DNA of 64,000 nucleotides from Actinoplanes lutulentus. Its GTDB lineage: Bacteria > Actinomycetota > Actinomycetes > Mycobacteriales > Micromonosporaceae. The position numbers were made by a program, and so were the translations under genes. How positions within the stretch are numbered: the first letter of the stretch is position 1; every line of letters starts with the position of its first letter. The notes below the pieces were generated by a model. That model had not been told where the DNA came from and ran no database searches. It saw only the letters and a program-made list of their open reading frames with translations. The stretch covers positions 558,001 through 622,000 of the forward strand of contig NZ_QLMJ01000003.1 in assembly GCF_003259845.1 (NCBI RefSeq), given 5' to 3'. This document shows, piece by piece, positions 22,720 to 31,362 of this stretch.

Positions 22720-24129
22720 ATGCCGCTGGTCAACATAATCCGGGGCGAAACGATCCCCGTGGCCCCGCTCAACGTACGCACGCCGATCGTCAAGCTCCCG
22801 ATCTGGCTCGTCGTCACTTGGGAGATCATCAAGGCGGTCGCCAGGCTCGTCACCACCTACGTCCGACACTGGTACGCCACGCTGCCGATCACGCTCCTGA
22901 CCGCCCTCTACGTCGTCTACGGCTGGCAGCGGCTCGCTCTGGTTGTCGGCGGGGTCGCGCTCGTCGCAACTGTATGGGCATTCGCGCACCGGCCGTCGTG
23001 GCTGCGGTTCGGATGGTGGCCGATCCTCGCGAGGGTTCGCAGGCTGGTCTACCGGCGGCGGTGGATGGCCGCGATGGTCACCGCAAAGCTGTCGATCTCG
23101 TACGACAAGCGCACGATCATCCCCGAAATCGTCCGGGTCCGGTGCCGGGCGGCCTGTGATGAGGTCACGGTCCGGATGGTGACTGGGCAGATCCCCGATG
23201 ACTTCGCCAAGGCTTCCGAGCGGCTCGCCCACACCTTCGGGGTTCGCCAGGTCAAGGCCGTGCCCGGATCGACTTACGCAACCGTGGTCCTGGTTCTCAT
23301 GCGCGGCGACGCTCTGCAAGAAACGGTGCCGCCTCTGCCGGTGCCGGACCTGCCGGACTTCACCGCTCTGCCCATTGCAGTGCAGGAGGACGGCGACCTG
23401 TACCGGATGCGACTGTTCGGCACTCAGGTGCTGATCGTCGGGGCTACCGGCTCGGGTAAGGGCTCGGTGATCTGGTCCATCGTGCGTGCCCTCGCCGGGG
23501 GCGTGGCGGCCGGCGTGGTCGAGCTTTGGGGCCTGGACCCCAAGGGCGGCATGGAACTCGGCATCGGCCGGCCGTTGTTCGCCAAGTTCGCCTCGCGCGA
23601 CTTCGCCGAAATGGCCGACCTGATCGAGCAGGCGGCAGCCAAGGCCCAGCAGCGCGCCGCACGGCTGGCCGGCCGAACACGCCAGCACACCCCGACCGAG
23701 GACGAACCGCTGATCGTCCTGGTCATCGATGAGCTGGCGAACCTGACCGCCTACCTGACCGAACGGCAGCTCAAAGATCGGATCAAGGCCGCACTCGGCA
23801 TCGTCCTCACCCAGGGCCGCGCGGTCGGCGTGCACGTCGTCGCCGCGATCCAGGACCCCCGCAAGGAGGTGCTGCCGGCACGCGGACTGTTCCCGACCCG
23901 CATCGGACTGCGCCTCTCAGAGCCCGCTGAGGTCGACATGGTCCTCGGCGACGGTATGCGTGACCGTGGCGCCCTCTGCGACCGCATCCCGCAGACCCAA
24001 CCCGGCACCGGCTATGTCGTCCTAGAAGGCGACCCGACACCGATGCGGGTCCGGCACACCTACTGCGACGACGACACCGTGCGCGACATGGCCGACCTGT
24101 ACGGCGAACCGGTCGGGGGTGCGGCATGA
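22720..24129 (+). CDS. FtsK/SpoIIIE-type conjugative DNA translocase (TraSA/TraB-like)
   Basis: A 469-aa protein. Two N-terminal hydrophobic segments (about 55-90) are followed by an FtsK ATPase domain with Walker A GATGSGKGS (about residue 246) and Walker B LIVLVIDELANL, and an ending with TGYVVLEGDP. In AICEs this single protein moves double-stranded DNA between mycelia. It starts directly after the preceding stop and overlaps the next gene by ATGA, so the transfer genes form one unit. Confidence 0.92.
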   Translation: MPLVNIIRGETIPVAPLNVRTPIVKLPIWLVVTWEIIKAVARLVTTYVRHWYATLPITLLTALYVVYGWQRLALVVGGVALVATVWAFAHRPSWLRFGWWPILARVRRLVYRRRWMAAMVTAKLSISYDKRTIIPEIVRVRCRAACDEVTVRMVTGQIPDDFAKASERLAHTFGVRQVKAVPGSTYATVVLVLMRGDALQETVPPLPVPDLPDFTALPIAVQEDGDLYRMRLFGTQVLIVGATGSGKGSVIWSIVRALAGGVAAGVVELWGLDPKGGMELGIGRPLFAKFASRDFAEMADLIEQAAAKAQQRAARLAGRTRQHTPTEDEPLIVLVIDELANLTAYLTERQLKDRIKAALGIVLTQGRAVGVHVVAAIQDPRKEVLPARGLFPTRIGLRLSEPAEVDMVLGDGMRDRGALCDRIPQTQPGTGYVVLEGDPTPMRVRHTYCDDDTVRDMADLYGEPVGGAA

Positions 24130-24626
24130 AGTTGCACGTGGAACGGATCGAGGGCCTGACGCTGGCCGCCATCCTCACCACCGTCGCACTGGCCGCGGGG
24201 TGGGCATCCTTCTCCCACGTTCACGACTGGACCATGCGCCACACTCCGGCCGGCACTCTGGACGCGTTCGGCTGGGTGAACGCGGTCATCTCCGAACTCG
24301 TCCCGGTCGCGGCGCTGCTGACCATCAAGCGGCGCCGCCGGACGGGGGCGCCGATCGGCTACCCACTGTTCCTGCTCGTCGCGGCCGGCACGCTGTCGCT
24401 CTCCGCTCAACTCGCCGTCGCGCAACCCAGCCCGTCCGGTTGGCTGCTATCCGCAGTGCCAGCCCTGGCGTTCATGGCCCTGGTCAAGCTGGTCTTCACC
24501 GGCACCACTCCGGCGCCGGCGGAGCAGCACACGCCCGCTGTCCCGGTACCGGCGGCCGTAGCGGCCCCGGTCAAGCCGATCACTCGCCCCAACGGCGTCC
24601 CTGTCATCGGGCAGGTGACCCGTTGA
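24126..24626 (+). CDS. SpdB-like / DUF2637-type membrane protein
   Basis: A 166-aa protein with about four hydrophobic segments (residues 8-30, 45-65, 77-98 and 103-122), the loop LTIKRRRRTGAPIGYPLF and a Pro/Ala-rich tail. Position between tra and rep, and this topology, match the DUF2637/SpdB proteins of AICEs, which are thought to act in intramycelial plasmid spreading. The start overlaps the translocase stop. Confidence 0.7.
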   Translation: MKLHVERIEGLTLAAILTTVALAAGWASFSHVHDWTMRHTPAGTLDAFGWVNAVISELVPVAALLTIKRRRRTGAPIGYPLFLLVAAGTLSLSAQLAVAQPSPSGWLLSAVPALAFMALVKLVFTGTTPAPAEQHTPAVPVPAAVAAPVKPITRPNGVPVIGQVTR

Positions 24627-26428
24627 CCGCTCCGACCCTGCCCACCCCGGCCGTGACACCGACGCCTCGGCCGGGCTCCAGGGCCGCCCGCCTCGCCCTG
24701 CCCCGCGCCACCGACGCGCTCAAAGACCTCGCCATCGACCACGGCGTCTGCATTCGCCCGATCGCACTGCGCCGCACCGACCTGACCACCGGCAAGACCG
24801 AACTCGTTGACCTGCCCTGCGGCGCCACCCTCGAAGTCAAATGCCCGCCCTGCGCCAAGCGAGCACGCAGGCTGCGGCAGGTCCAGATCCGCGAGGGCTG
24901 GCACCGCACCGACGAACCGCTCCCCGCACCGGCCCTCGCCACCCCACGGCAACGCGACCTCATCACCGCACGGGCACACCTCGAATTCGAGCGGGCCGCA
25001 CTCCAACTCGCTGCGATGGACCCGGACGACAGAACGACGGAGCTCCACCGCATCGACACCGCGATCGGGGCAGTAGAGCAGGAGATAGCCGCCGAAGGAC
25101 TGCGCGGCAGCATTGCGCCCAGCCACGCCAGCGACGACCAAGTCGGCGACGACAACGCACCTCGACGGGTCCGGTCCACCAAACGGCGGCCAGACGTGCC
25201 CGAGCTGCCTCGGCAGAAGGTCGACCCCCGCACCGTCGGCCGCACCTACACCGGCCCGGACGGTGTTGAGCATCGCCCCTCGATGTGGCTGACCCTGACC
25301 CTGGACAGCTACGGACCGGTGCACTCGATCCACGCTGGGCGCTCGTGCGCCTGCCGTCGCCGACACACCGAGGACGATCCGCAGCTCGGCACACCGGTCG
25401 ACCCGGCGCGGTATGACTACCGGCGCGCAGCCTGGGACGCTGTCCACTTCCCCCGATTGCTCGATCGGTACTGGCAGAACCTGCGTCGAGCGGTCGGTTG
25501 GAACGTGCAGTACGCGGGCTGTGTCGAGCCGCAACGGCGCCTCGCTCCGCACGCGCACTTCGCCATCCGGGGCACTGTTCCCCGAGCGATGCTGGAACGC
25601 GTCGCCACTGCGACCTATCACCAGGTGTGGTGGCCGGACGCCGATCGGCTGAGGTACCCGATCGATCGGCCGCCGGCCTGGGATGCCAAGGCCGAAACGT
25701 GGGTGGACCCGGACACCAGTCGGGCGCTGTCGACCTGGGCTGAGGCTCTGGATGCGATCGACGACGATCCCGACGCTGAGCCAGCGCACCTGGTCCGCTT
25801 CGGTGCCCAGGTCAAGGCCAAGGGCGTCGACCCTGGTACCCGCGTTGCCGAGCGGACGATCGGCTACATCACGAAATACATCACCAAATCCGCGGTGGAC
25901 TGCCACTCGACCAGCGGCGACCCGCAGCGCGCTCACCTCGACCGGCTCTGGCACGAACTATGTGTCACCCCGTGCTCGGAGCGATGCGCGAACTGGTTGC
26001 TCTACGGCGTCCAGCCGAAAAAGGCGCACGGGCGACTCCGGCCCGGCCATTGCAAGGGACGTGTGCACCAAAAGACCACCCTCGGCATCGGTGGCCGACG
26101 TGTGCTCGTCTCCCGTGACTGGTCCGGCAAGACTCTCTCCGATCACCGCGCCGACGCCCATGCCTGGGTCAAGGCCCTGCTCGGCGTGATCACCGATGAC
26201 ACGGAACCCAGCGCGGAAAAGCCAGCAGTCGCCTGGGAAATGGCCCGCAACGACGATCCCGACTTACCCCCGCTCGAACACCGACTCCTACGAGCGATAT
26301 CTCAGCGCATCCAACGCCGCGCGCAGCTGAACACCGCTCGGCAACGCGCCAGCGGTGACCCACCGACAGCTCCTTTGGCAACCGGCCAGGCGCCCGACCA
26401 ACGCGGAGGGGAACAGAGCAATGGATGA
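24623..26428 (+). CDS. RepSA-like rolling-circle replication initiator
   Basis: A 601-aa protein from TTG 24623, which overlaps the previous stop (TTGA); the frame extends upstream, but only as a shadow of that gene. It contains a cysteine cluster (CPPCAKRARR; CACRRRH), an HUH-type metal motif (LAPHAHFAIRG, near residue 310) and the Y-motif region IGYITKYITKS typical of rolling-circle Rep proteins of RepSA type. It should initiate replication of the excised circle. Xis starts within its last codons, so rep-xis-int are coupled. Confidence 0.88.
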   Translation: MTAPTLPTPAVTPTPRPGSRAARLALPRATDALKDLAIDHGVCIRPIALRRTDLTTGKTELVDLPCGATLEVKCPPCAKRARRLRQVQIREGWHRTDEPLPAPALATPRQRDLITARAHLEFERAALQLAAMDPDDRTTELHRIDTAIGAVEQEIAAEGLRGSIAPSHASDDQVGDDNAPRRVRSTKRRPDVPELPRQKVDPRTVGRTYTGPDGVEHRPSMWLTLTLDSYGPVHSIHAGRSCACRRRHTEDDPQLGTPVDPARYDYRRAAWDAVHFPRLLDRYWQNLRRAVGWNVQYAGCVEPQRRLAPHAHFAIRGTVPRAMLERVATATYHQVWWPDADRLRYPIDRPPAWDAKAETWVDPDTSRALSTWAEALDAIDDDPDAEPAHLVRFGAQVKAKGVDPGTRVAERTIGYITKYITKSAVDCHSTSGDPQRAHLDRLWHELCVTPCSERCANWLLYGVQPKKAHGRLRPGHCKGRVHQKTTLGIGGRRVLVSRDWSGKTLSDHRADAHAWVKALLGVITDDTEPSAEKPAVAWEMARNDDPDLPPLEHRLLRAISQRIQRRAQLNTARQRASGDPPTAPLATGQAPDQRGGEQSNG

Positions 26429-26603
26429 GCTGCTGACCGTGCCGGAAGTGCTCGCCGAACTGCGGGTGCCTCGGTCGACCTGGTACCAGTGGCGGCAGAC
26501 GGGTCGGGCACCGCGCGTGTTCAAGCTGCCCAATGGTGAGCTGCGGGTCCGACGCTCGGTGTTCGAGGACTGGCTCACTGGCCTCGAAAGCGATGCGGCA
26601 TGA
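26421..26603 (+). CDS. xis: Excisionase (Xis), MerR-like HTH
   Basis: A 60-aa protein in the helix-turn-helix 17 class. It begins MDELLTVPEVLAELRVPRS and has the W-Q-W-R-Q turn followed by KLPNGELRVRRSVFEDWL. Such proteins direct the integrase toward excision. It overlaps rep by 8 nt and int by 4 nt (ATGA), matching the AICE order rep-xis-int. Confidence 0.9.
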   Translation: MDELLTVPEVLAELRVPRSTWYQWRQTGRAPRVFKLPNGELRVRRSVFEDWLTGLESDAA

Positions 26604-28039
26604 GGAGCTACCAGGTCCGTATCTGGGATATCGGCAAGCGAACGATCCGGAGCAAGCTCTGGTACCGGGTCCGCTGGTCCGTGGAGGGCGCCGCCCGGCC
26701 GTTCGAGGAACTGTTCGCCAAGAAGGCGCTCGCCAACTCGTTCCGCTCGGAACTGGTCAAGGCCGCGAACGACGGGCAGCCGTTCGACACGGAGACCGGC
26801 CGCCCCATGTCAGAGATCCGCGCCCTCAACGCGGTGACCTGGTACGTCCACGTCCGCGAGTACATGAAAGCCAAGTGGCCCCGGCTGGCCGCCAAGTCCC
26901 GCCGGGGCACGGTGGAGGCACTGACCGATGTCACCGCGATGCTGACGGCCAAAAGTCGACGCGGGCGCCCAGACAAACAGGTTCTTCGCGAGGCCTTGTA
27001 CCGATACGCGCTCAACCCGATGCGCTGGGATGAGGAGGTTCCGGAGACGCACGCCGCCGCGCTGGCCTGGCTCGAACGCTCCTCGATCTTGGTCACGGAA
27101 CTGGAGACAGCGGCGACCGTGCGCCGGGTCCTCGACGGGCTCTGCATTCGGCAAGACGGCACGGCTGCTGCTGCCAGCACGATCAGTCGAAAGCGCGCGA
27201 TCTTCTACAACGCCGTGGGCTACGCCGTCGAGCTGGGCCGCCTCGACGCCAATCCGATTGACCCTCTCCAGTGGACCGCTCCTCAGGTCGCCTCGGCCGT
27301 CGACCGCCGGGTGGTAGCCAACCCCACCCAGGTCAGTTCGCTCCTCGATGCGCTGGAATCGCTCGGCAAACGGGCCGACCGGGTGCGGGCGTTCTTTGGC
27401 TGCCTCTACTACGCCGGTACGCGCCCGTCGGAAGCGGCTGATATTCGGCAACCTGACTGCGAGCTACCGGGCCGCTGCCTGGACTGCGATACCGATCTGC
27501 CCGACGTGACCGCGCCGCCGCGGGGCTCGTGCCAACACGAGAAGATCGAGTACGGCTGGGGCCGGATCACCTTGGCGGAAACCGCACCCCGATCGGGCAC
27601 CGCCTGGACCGACGACGGCAAGCCTCACGAGCGACGCGGTCTCAAGCACCGGGCTCGCCACGACACCCGCGTTGTGGCGGCCCCGCCCCAGCTGGTTGCC
27701 CTGCTGCATCACCACATCACGGAGTACGGCGCGGCTCCTGACGGCCGGCTTTTCCGCGGCCTCCACGGCGGTCCGCTCTCCGAGTCGGTCTACGACCGGT
27801 GGTGGAAGATGGCCCGTCGCGCGGTGTTCACTCCGCACCAGGTCGCCTCGCCACTGGCGAAGCGCCCATACGACCTCCGCCACGCCGCCGCCTCGCTCTG
27901 GCTAAACGCCGGCGTTCCGGCAACCGAGGTCGCCCGGCGACTCGGGCACAGCGTCGCGGTGTTGCTCCGGGTCTACGCCAACTGCATCGACGGCGGCGAG
28001 GATGGTGTCAACGATCGCATCCATAACGCACTCAGGTAG
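26600..28039 (+). CDS. int: Tyrosine recombinase integrase
   Basis: A 479-aa site-specific recombinase. An N-terminal arm/core-binding part (SAM-like region about 75-185) is followed by a catalytic domain with Arg I (YYAGTRPSEAADI, near residue 280), the box II segment YDLRHAAASLWLNAG, and RLGHS followed by the nucleophile Tyr in LLRVYANC. All catalytic residues appear present. An insertion with Cys residues (CELPGRCLDCDTDL) lies in the catalytic domain. It should act on the tRNA-Tyr att sites; attR lies 1.9 kb downstream. Confidence 0.95.
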   Translation: MRSYQVRIWDIGKRTIRSKLWYRVRWSVEGAARPFEELFAKKALANSFRSELVKAANDGQPFDTETGRPMSEIRALNAVTWYVHVREYMKAKWPRLAAKSRRGTVEALTDVTAMLTAKSRRGRPDKQVLREALYRYALNPMRWDEEVPETHAAALAWLERSSILVTELETAATVRRVLDGLCIRQDGTAAAASTISRKRAIFYNAVGYAVELGRLDANPIDPLQWTAPQVASAVDRRVVANPTQVSSLLDALESLGKRADRVRAFFGCLYYAGTRPSEAADIRQPDCELPGRCLDCDTDLPDVTAPPRGSCQHEKIEYGWGRITLAETAPRSGTAWTDDGKPHERRGLKHRARHDTRVVAAPPQLVALLHHHITEYGAAPDGRLFRGLHGGPLSESVYDRWWKMARRAVFTPHQVASPLAKRPYDLRHAAASLWLNAGVPATEVARRLGHSVAVLLRVYANCIDGGEDGVNDRIHNALR

Positions 28040-28142
28040 CGTGCAGTTCCGGTAGCTTCTGGACCTTGTCGGTCGCGATCTTCCATTGATCGGGCCGACT
28101 CCTTGTTCGAGCCTTAACTCGCCAAGTCCTGGACGGTACGAA

Positions 28143-28859
28143 TTGGCCCGCAACCAACAGAGCGAACCCCGATGCTCTCGCGTCCCCCTTAGTGACCACA
28201 CGAAGCGTCGCCTATGGTCCGAATCGGGAGGCTACTGCGCTAATCCGGCCTGCGAGATCGCCCTCTTCGACACTGACAACAGTGTCGACTTCGCGGAAAT
28301 GGCGCATATTATCGCAGCATCCAAAGGTGGGCCGCGCGACGACAAAGGCGTGACCCTGACTGCGGATGAGCGAGCGAATTCCGATAATGTCGTTGTACTC
28401 TGCGCAAATTGCCACACTAAAGTAGACAAGGTTCCAGGAAACTATCCCGCCACGCTACTTCAATCTTGGAAAAGTAGACACCAAGATGAACTACGCCGAG
28501 CTTTTGGAACTCCCGAATTCACTGACCGGAAATCCGCGCGCGCATTCATCGAGCCCTTGCTAGAAGAAAACCGTGCAATATTCCTACGATACGGGCCTGC
28601 GGACGGCGTTTTTTCTGAGGCTCGCGCTAGCCAGTGGAGCCGACATGCCAAGGGGACAATCATACCCAACAACGCCAGAATAAAGCGCGTACTACAAAGA
28701 AACAACGCACTACTCGACCCAAGCGAGCGTCGTGTCGCCGAGGAATTCTCAATTCACGCCCTAGAATTCGAGGAGCGCCACCTGTTCGATGATTGGACCG
28801 CCGGCTCTAGCCGTTTTCCGGCCGAAATGGATGACGTCCTCCGAGGAGATGCACGGTGA
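28143..28859 (+). CDS. HNH endonuclease domain protein, first gene of a three-gene cassette
   Basis: A 238-aa protein from TTG 28143; an earlier TTG at 28086 is possible. The N-terminal HNH nuclease (about 15-105) has CANPAC and later CANCH zinc-type pairs, the AHI core (FAEMAHIIAASKGGPR) and NVVVLCANCHTKVDK, intact for the His-Asn-His fold. The C-terminal half (about 120-235) is mostly helical with GTIIPNNARIKRVLQRN and FSIHALEFEERH, a module I cannot name. GC content is visibly lower than in the AICE core. The next gene overlaps by 4 nt. Confidence 0.75.
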   Translation: MARNQQSEPRCSRVPLSDHTKRRLWSESGGYCANPACEIALFDTDNSVDFAEMAHIIAASKGGPRDDKGVTLTADERANSDNVVVLCANCHTKVDKVPGNYPATLLQSWKSRHQDELRRAFGTPEFTDRKSARAFIEPLLEENRAIFLRYGPADGVFSEARASQWSRHAKGTIIPNNARIKRVLQRNNALLDPSERRVAEEFSIHALEFEERHLFDDWTAGSSRFPAEMDDVLRGDAR

Positions 28860-29515
28860 CTATGCGGGATTGGGCGGCCGGAAAACTCCGAGAGGACGGG
28901 TACCCCACTGTCACACCAGTAGGCGTGCACGGTTTACAGATCAACCGTAAGGCGCTACCGCCAGCCTTCGTCTACTGCGTGGAAAAAAAGGGGAATCTCT
29001 CTTTTACTGCCAGAGATCTGGATGACGCGATCCGCGAAATGCCAACAGCCGAGGCTTTCCTGCTAATAAGGCGTTCCGCCGATGGCAGCGCCTACGAGAT
29101 GGCAGAGACACGTGGCGTCCTCCTTGCTCGCATGGGTGACTTGAAGGGAGCCCTCCTCCGGAGTCCGAGGATCTCCGAATACGTCAGCTCCGAACAACAG
29201 TACGTTCACAATAGGCTCAACTCAAATTGGCACGTCGCAAATACACGGCGTTGCGGCGAGTTCACCTATGAAGTCAGTCGTAAGGGCGGCCTTAGTCCGC
29301 TCGTCGCAATCTTTTACTCCGACTACGAGCTAACCTCAGACAGCGTCTACTCACTCTTGGCAGCTGAGCCTCGGGTACCAGTCGATGCAATCGTAAACAC
29401 CAATCCTAGCTGCCGCGGGTTCGCGTCCGAGGTCTACGAGGCCGGGAAAGTATCCAATACAAAGATCCTGCTCCTAACAGATTTCCTGAAAAGCCTGGGC
29501 CTAGAATGGAAATGA
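28856..29515 (+). CDS. Unknown protein, middle gene of the HNH/nucleotidyltransferase cassette
   Basis: A 219-aa soluble protein starting GTG ACT ATG, overlapping the HNH gene stop. Alternating strands and helices (FVYCVEKKGNLSFTARD, AFLLIRRSADGSAYEMAE, VDAIVNTNPSCRGFASEV) suggest an alpha/beta fold. No catalytic motif is certain. It may be a substrate-recognition or sensor subunit of the cassette. Codon use is less GC-biased than in the surrounding core genes, which suggests separate acquisition. Confidence 0.6.
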   Translation: MTMRDWAAGKLREDGYPTVTPVGVHGLQINRKALPPAFVYCVEKKGNLSFTARDLDDAIREMPTAEAFLLIRRSADGSAYEMAETRGVLLARMGDLKGALLRSPRISEYVSSEQQYVHNRLNSNWHVANTRRCGEFTYEVSRKGGLSPLVAIFYSDYELTSDSVYSLLAAEPRVPVDAIVNTNPSCRGFASEVYEAGKVSNTKILLLTDFLKSLGLEWK

Positions 29516-29823
29516 TCGATCGCTGGCCACATCTTCGGGCACTCTACAAGGAGTTGAGCAAATACCCATTCGTCGAGGCGTGGCTATTCGGTTCAGCCCT
29601 AGTATCACCCATTCCGGAAGACATCGACGTATTGCTCATGTATAGCAACCGGGATAACATCAAGGCACTTCGCGAGGCCGACTACTGGCGAGACTACGTT
29701 CCACCAATCCACATCATTGCTATGACCCATAGCGAGGAGATGCACTACCACTTCAAGACCGTAACCAGGGCCGTACGGTTGCTACCGGCCGCGGGACTGC
29801 AAGCAGGCAGTACGGGAACATGA
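29506..29823 (+). CDS. Minimal nucleotidyltransferase (pol-beta fold)
   Basis: A 105-aa protein with the nucleotidyltransferase signature LFGSALVSPIPEDIDVLL: G-S, then D-x-D eleven residues later, the metal-binding pair of pol-beta-fold enzymes. It is MNT-sized. It overlaps the previous gene by 10 nt, or 4 nt if the ATG at 29512 is used, so the three genes are coupled. Together with the HNH nuclease this suggests a defence or toxin-type system. Confidence 0.7.
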   Translation: MEMIDRWPHLRALYKELSKYPFVEAWLFGSALVSPIPEDIDVLLMYSNRDNIKALREADYWRDYVPPIHIIAMTHSEEMHYHFKTVTRAVRLLPAAGLQAGSTGT

Positions 29824-29904
29824 CGGGAACATACCCGCGATGGCTACCCATCGCCGACTAGATGCGCAGGTCGGGCCATTGTCGATCTTGCCTTCAGGCG
29901 CTCC

Positions 29905-29954
29905 CTGTAAATCCGTCGCGAAAGCTTCGAAGGTTCGAATCCTTCACCCGCCAC
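29905..29954 (+). repeat. attR core (50 bp), tRNA-Tyr 3' remnant
   Basis: Exact copy of 11066-11115. It contains the tRNA-Tyr anticodon loop to 3' end without the 5' half, so it is not a functional tRNA. It marks the right boundary of the AICE and is followed by the displaced chromosomal tRNA terminator. Confidence 0.95.
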
Positions 29955-29966
29955 CACTGGGAAAAG

Positions 29967-30006
29967 AAGCCCCCGACCAGGCGTTATGCCGGTCAGGGGC
30001 TTTTTT
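29967..30006 (+). terminator. Displaced original tRNA-Tyr terminator
   Basis: GCCCCCGACC pairs with GGTCAGGGGC and is followed by six T. It lies just beyond attR, where the tRNA-Tyr transcript would have ended before integration. Confidence 0.75.
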
Positions 30007-30082
30007 CATGCGTATCACTCGGTCTCCGCCGGAGCTGATCAAAGCTGGCTCGCCCGGTGTTCGCTCGGTGTGTGAGGCCATA

Positions 30083-30109
30083 CAACCCACCCCTGTGAAG
30101 TCGCGTCTA
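30083..30109 (+). promoter_or_regulatory. Predicted ECF promoter of the orphan anti-sigma-like gene
   Basis: CAACC, 16 nt, then CGTCTA. The whole region to the start codon closely matches that upstream of the ECF sigma gene at 38928, including ATACAAC, GCGTCTAT and GCAGAACGGGGAGCGGGG. Confidence 0.65.
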
Positions 30110-30138
30110 TTTAGTGGGCAGCAGAACGGGGAGCGGGG

Positions 30139-31362
30139 ATGGACAAGGACTTTCTGGTGGACGACGAGGATTGCGGGGCGCTGCTGTTGCGGCCGCTCGG
30201 CCACGGGACACCGGACGGGGTGGCTCGGGTTGACGTCGCCAAAGCTATGCGGGACGGCCTCAGGGCTCGGCGAGCGCGGGCCTGGTCGACCGCGGTGGCG
30301 GTCACCGCTGGGGTCGCGGTTGTGGTCACCGGTGGGTTGCTGGTGTTGCGGCCGCAGAATCAGGCGTTGCCGCCGGTGCTTCCGGCGGATCCCAGCGTGC
30401 CTGCGTCCTGCACCGCCTCGGCGCTGCCTGCAGGCGACGCGAAGTCGGCTGAGGTCAACGCTGGGGATCCGAGTGGCCGCTATCTGGTCGGCGCCTCCGA
30501 GCCGGTTGAGGGCGGGGACCACAACGTGCTGGTCTGGCGGGACGGGAAACTGGTCGCGGATGTGGCGTACCAAGGTCCTCGGGTTTCGATGACGGACATC
30601 AACGCGTCCGGGGTTGCGGTCGGGGCCACCACCGGCGGGGTCACGCTTCCGTACGCGTACGAAAGCGGCAGGGTGACCCGGATGAAGGGCGCGGGTAACG
30701 CGGTCGCGATCAACGACGCGGGCATCGTCGCCGGTGACACCGAGCCGGTGATCAAGGATCCGCAGCCGCAGCGATGGGCCTCGTGGGACGCCGAGCCCGA
30801 GCTGATGCCGATGCCGGCGGGGATGACCGCCGGGCAGGCCTTCGACATCACCGAGGACGGCACGATCCTGACCTCGCTGTGGAGCCGGAACGTCGGCGGG
30901 ATCTATCTCTGGCATGCGGACGGGACTGTCGAGAAGGTCGAGCCCCCGAAGGCCGCTCCGGGGCACGAGGTGTTCGCCGGGCCGCTGGCGTTCCATTTCG
31001 GCTGGCTCTACGCCGAGGTACGCACACCGTCGCTGAACAGCAGCGAGTCGACGCCCGAAGCGAGGACCGTCGGGTCGAACTACCGGTATGACCCGGCGAG
31101 CAGGACCTGGCAGGACCTCGGCACCAAGTCGTACTCCGTGCAGGTGCCGGCCGTGCAGCGCCGAGGCGGCGGTTTCCTCCAGAACAAACCGACCGTTTAC
31201 GTCGGCAAGAAGGTTCTCACGCTGCCACCGCTGGCGAAGTACGACGACGACGCTTTCAAGGTCGCCTTCATCAGTGCGGACGCCCGCGTCGTGGCCGGCT
31301 CCAACCTGAGTGGCGTCGCCGCCGAACGCCCTGTCCTGCCGATCATCTGGCGGTGCCGGTAG
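30139..31362 (+). CDS. Orphan membrane anti-sigma-like protein with HAF-like repeats
   Basis: A 407-aa protein. A cytoplasmic N-terminus (about 1-48) ends in RARRARAWS, one transmembrane segment follows (about 49-70: AVAVTAGVAVVVTGGLLVL), then a large extracellular domain of HAF-like repeats (DINASGVAVG, INDAGIVAGD, DITEDGTILTS, LWHADGTVE). It is a paralog of the proteins at 35536 and 37232, which follow ECF sigma genes. Here no sigma gene precedes it, and the first residues (MDKDFLV) resemble the sigma start MDDEYLA. It shares that operon's promoter, so it may be a deletion fusion. It overlaps the convergent MOSC gene by 20 nt. Confidence 0.75.
   Translation: MDKDFLVDDEDCGALLLRPLGHGTPDGVARVDVAKAMRDGLRARRARAWSTAVAVTAGVAVVVTGGLLVLRPQNQALPPVLPADPSVPASCTASALPAGDAKSAEVNAGDPSGRYLVGASEPVEGGDHNVLVWRDGKLVADVAYQGPRVSMTDINASGVAVGATTGGVTLPYAYESGRVTRMKGAGNAVAINDAGIVAGDTEPVIKDPQPQRWASWDAEPELMPMPAGMTAGQAFDITEDGTILTSLWSRNVGGIYLWHADGTVEKVEPPKAAPGHEVFAGPLAFHFGWLYAEVRTPSLNSSESTPEARTVGSNYRYDPASRTWQDLGTKSYSVQVPAVQRRGGGFLQNKPTVYVGKKVLTLPPLAKYDDDAFKVAFISADARVVAGSNLSGVAAERPVLPIIWRCR

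Larger units (their letters stand above)
11066..29954 (+). mobile_element. Actinomycete integrative and conjugative element (AICE) in tRNA-Tyr
   Basis: An 18.8-kb element bounded by a perfect 50-bp direct repeat of the tRNA-Tyr 3' half. The core follows the pSAM2/SLP1 plan: GntR/KorSA-like regulator, Pra-like activator, FtsK/TraSA translocase for double-stranded DNA transfer, SpdB-like membrane protein, RepSA-like initiator, Xis and tyrosine integrase in that order. Cargo includes a toxin-antitoxin-chaperone triad, type VII secretion substrate-like genes and an HNH/nucleotidyltransferase cassette. All core genes look intact, so the element may still excise and transfer. Confidence 0.95.

Noticed and set aside
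24119..24622. N-terminal extension of the Rep frame
   Set aside because: It runs antiparallel in frame to the SpdB-like gene and gives Arg/His-rich, low-quality protein. The TTG at 24623 overlaps the previous stop as expected for coupled genes.
29905..29954. Second tRNA-Tyr gene
   Set aside because: Only the 3' half is present; there is no acceptor 5' strand or D-arm, so it is an att remnant.
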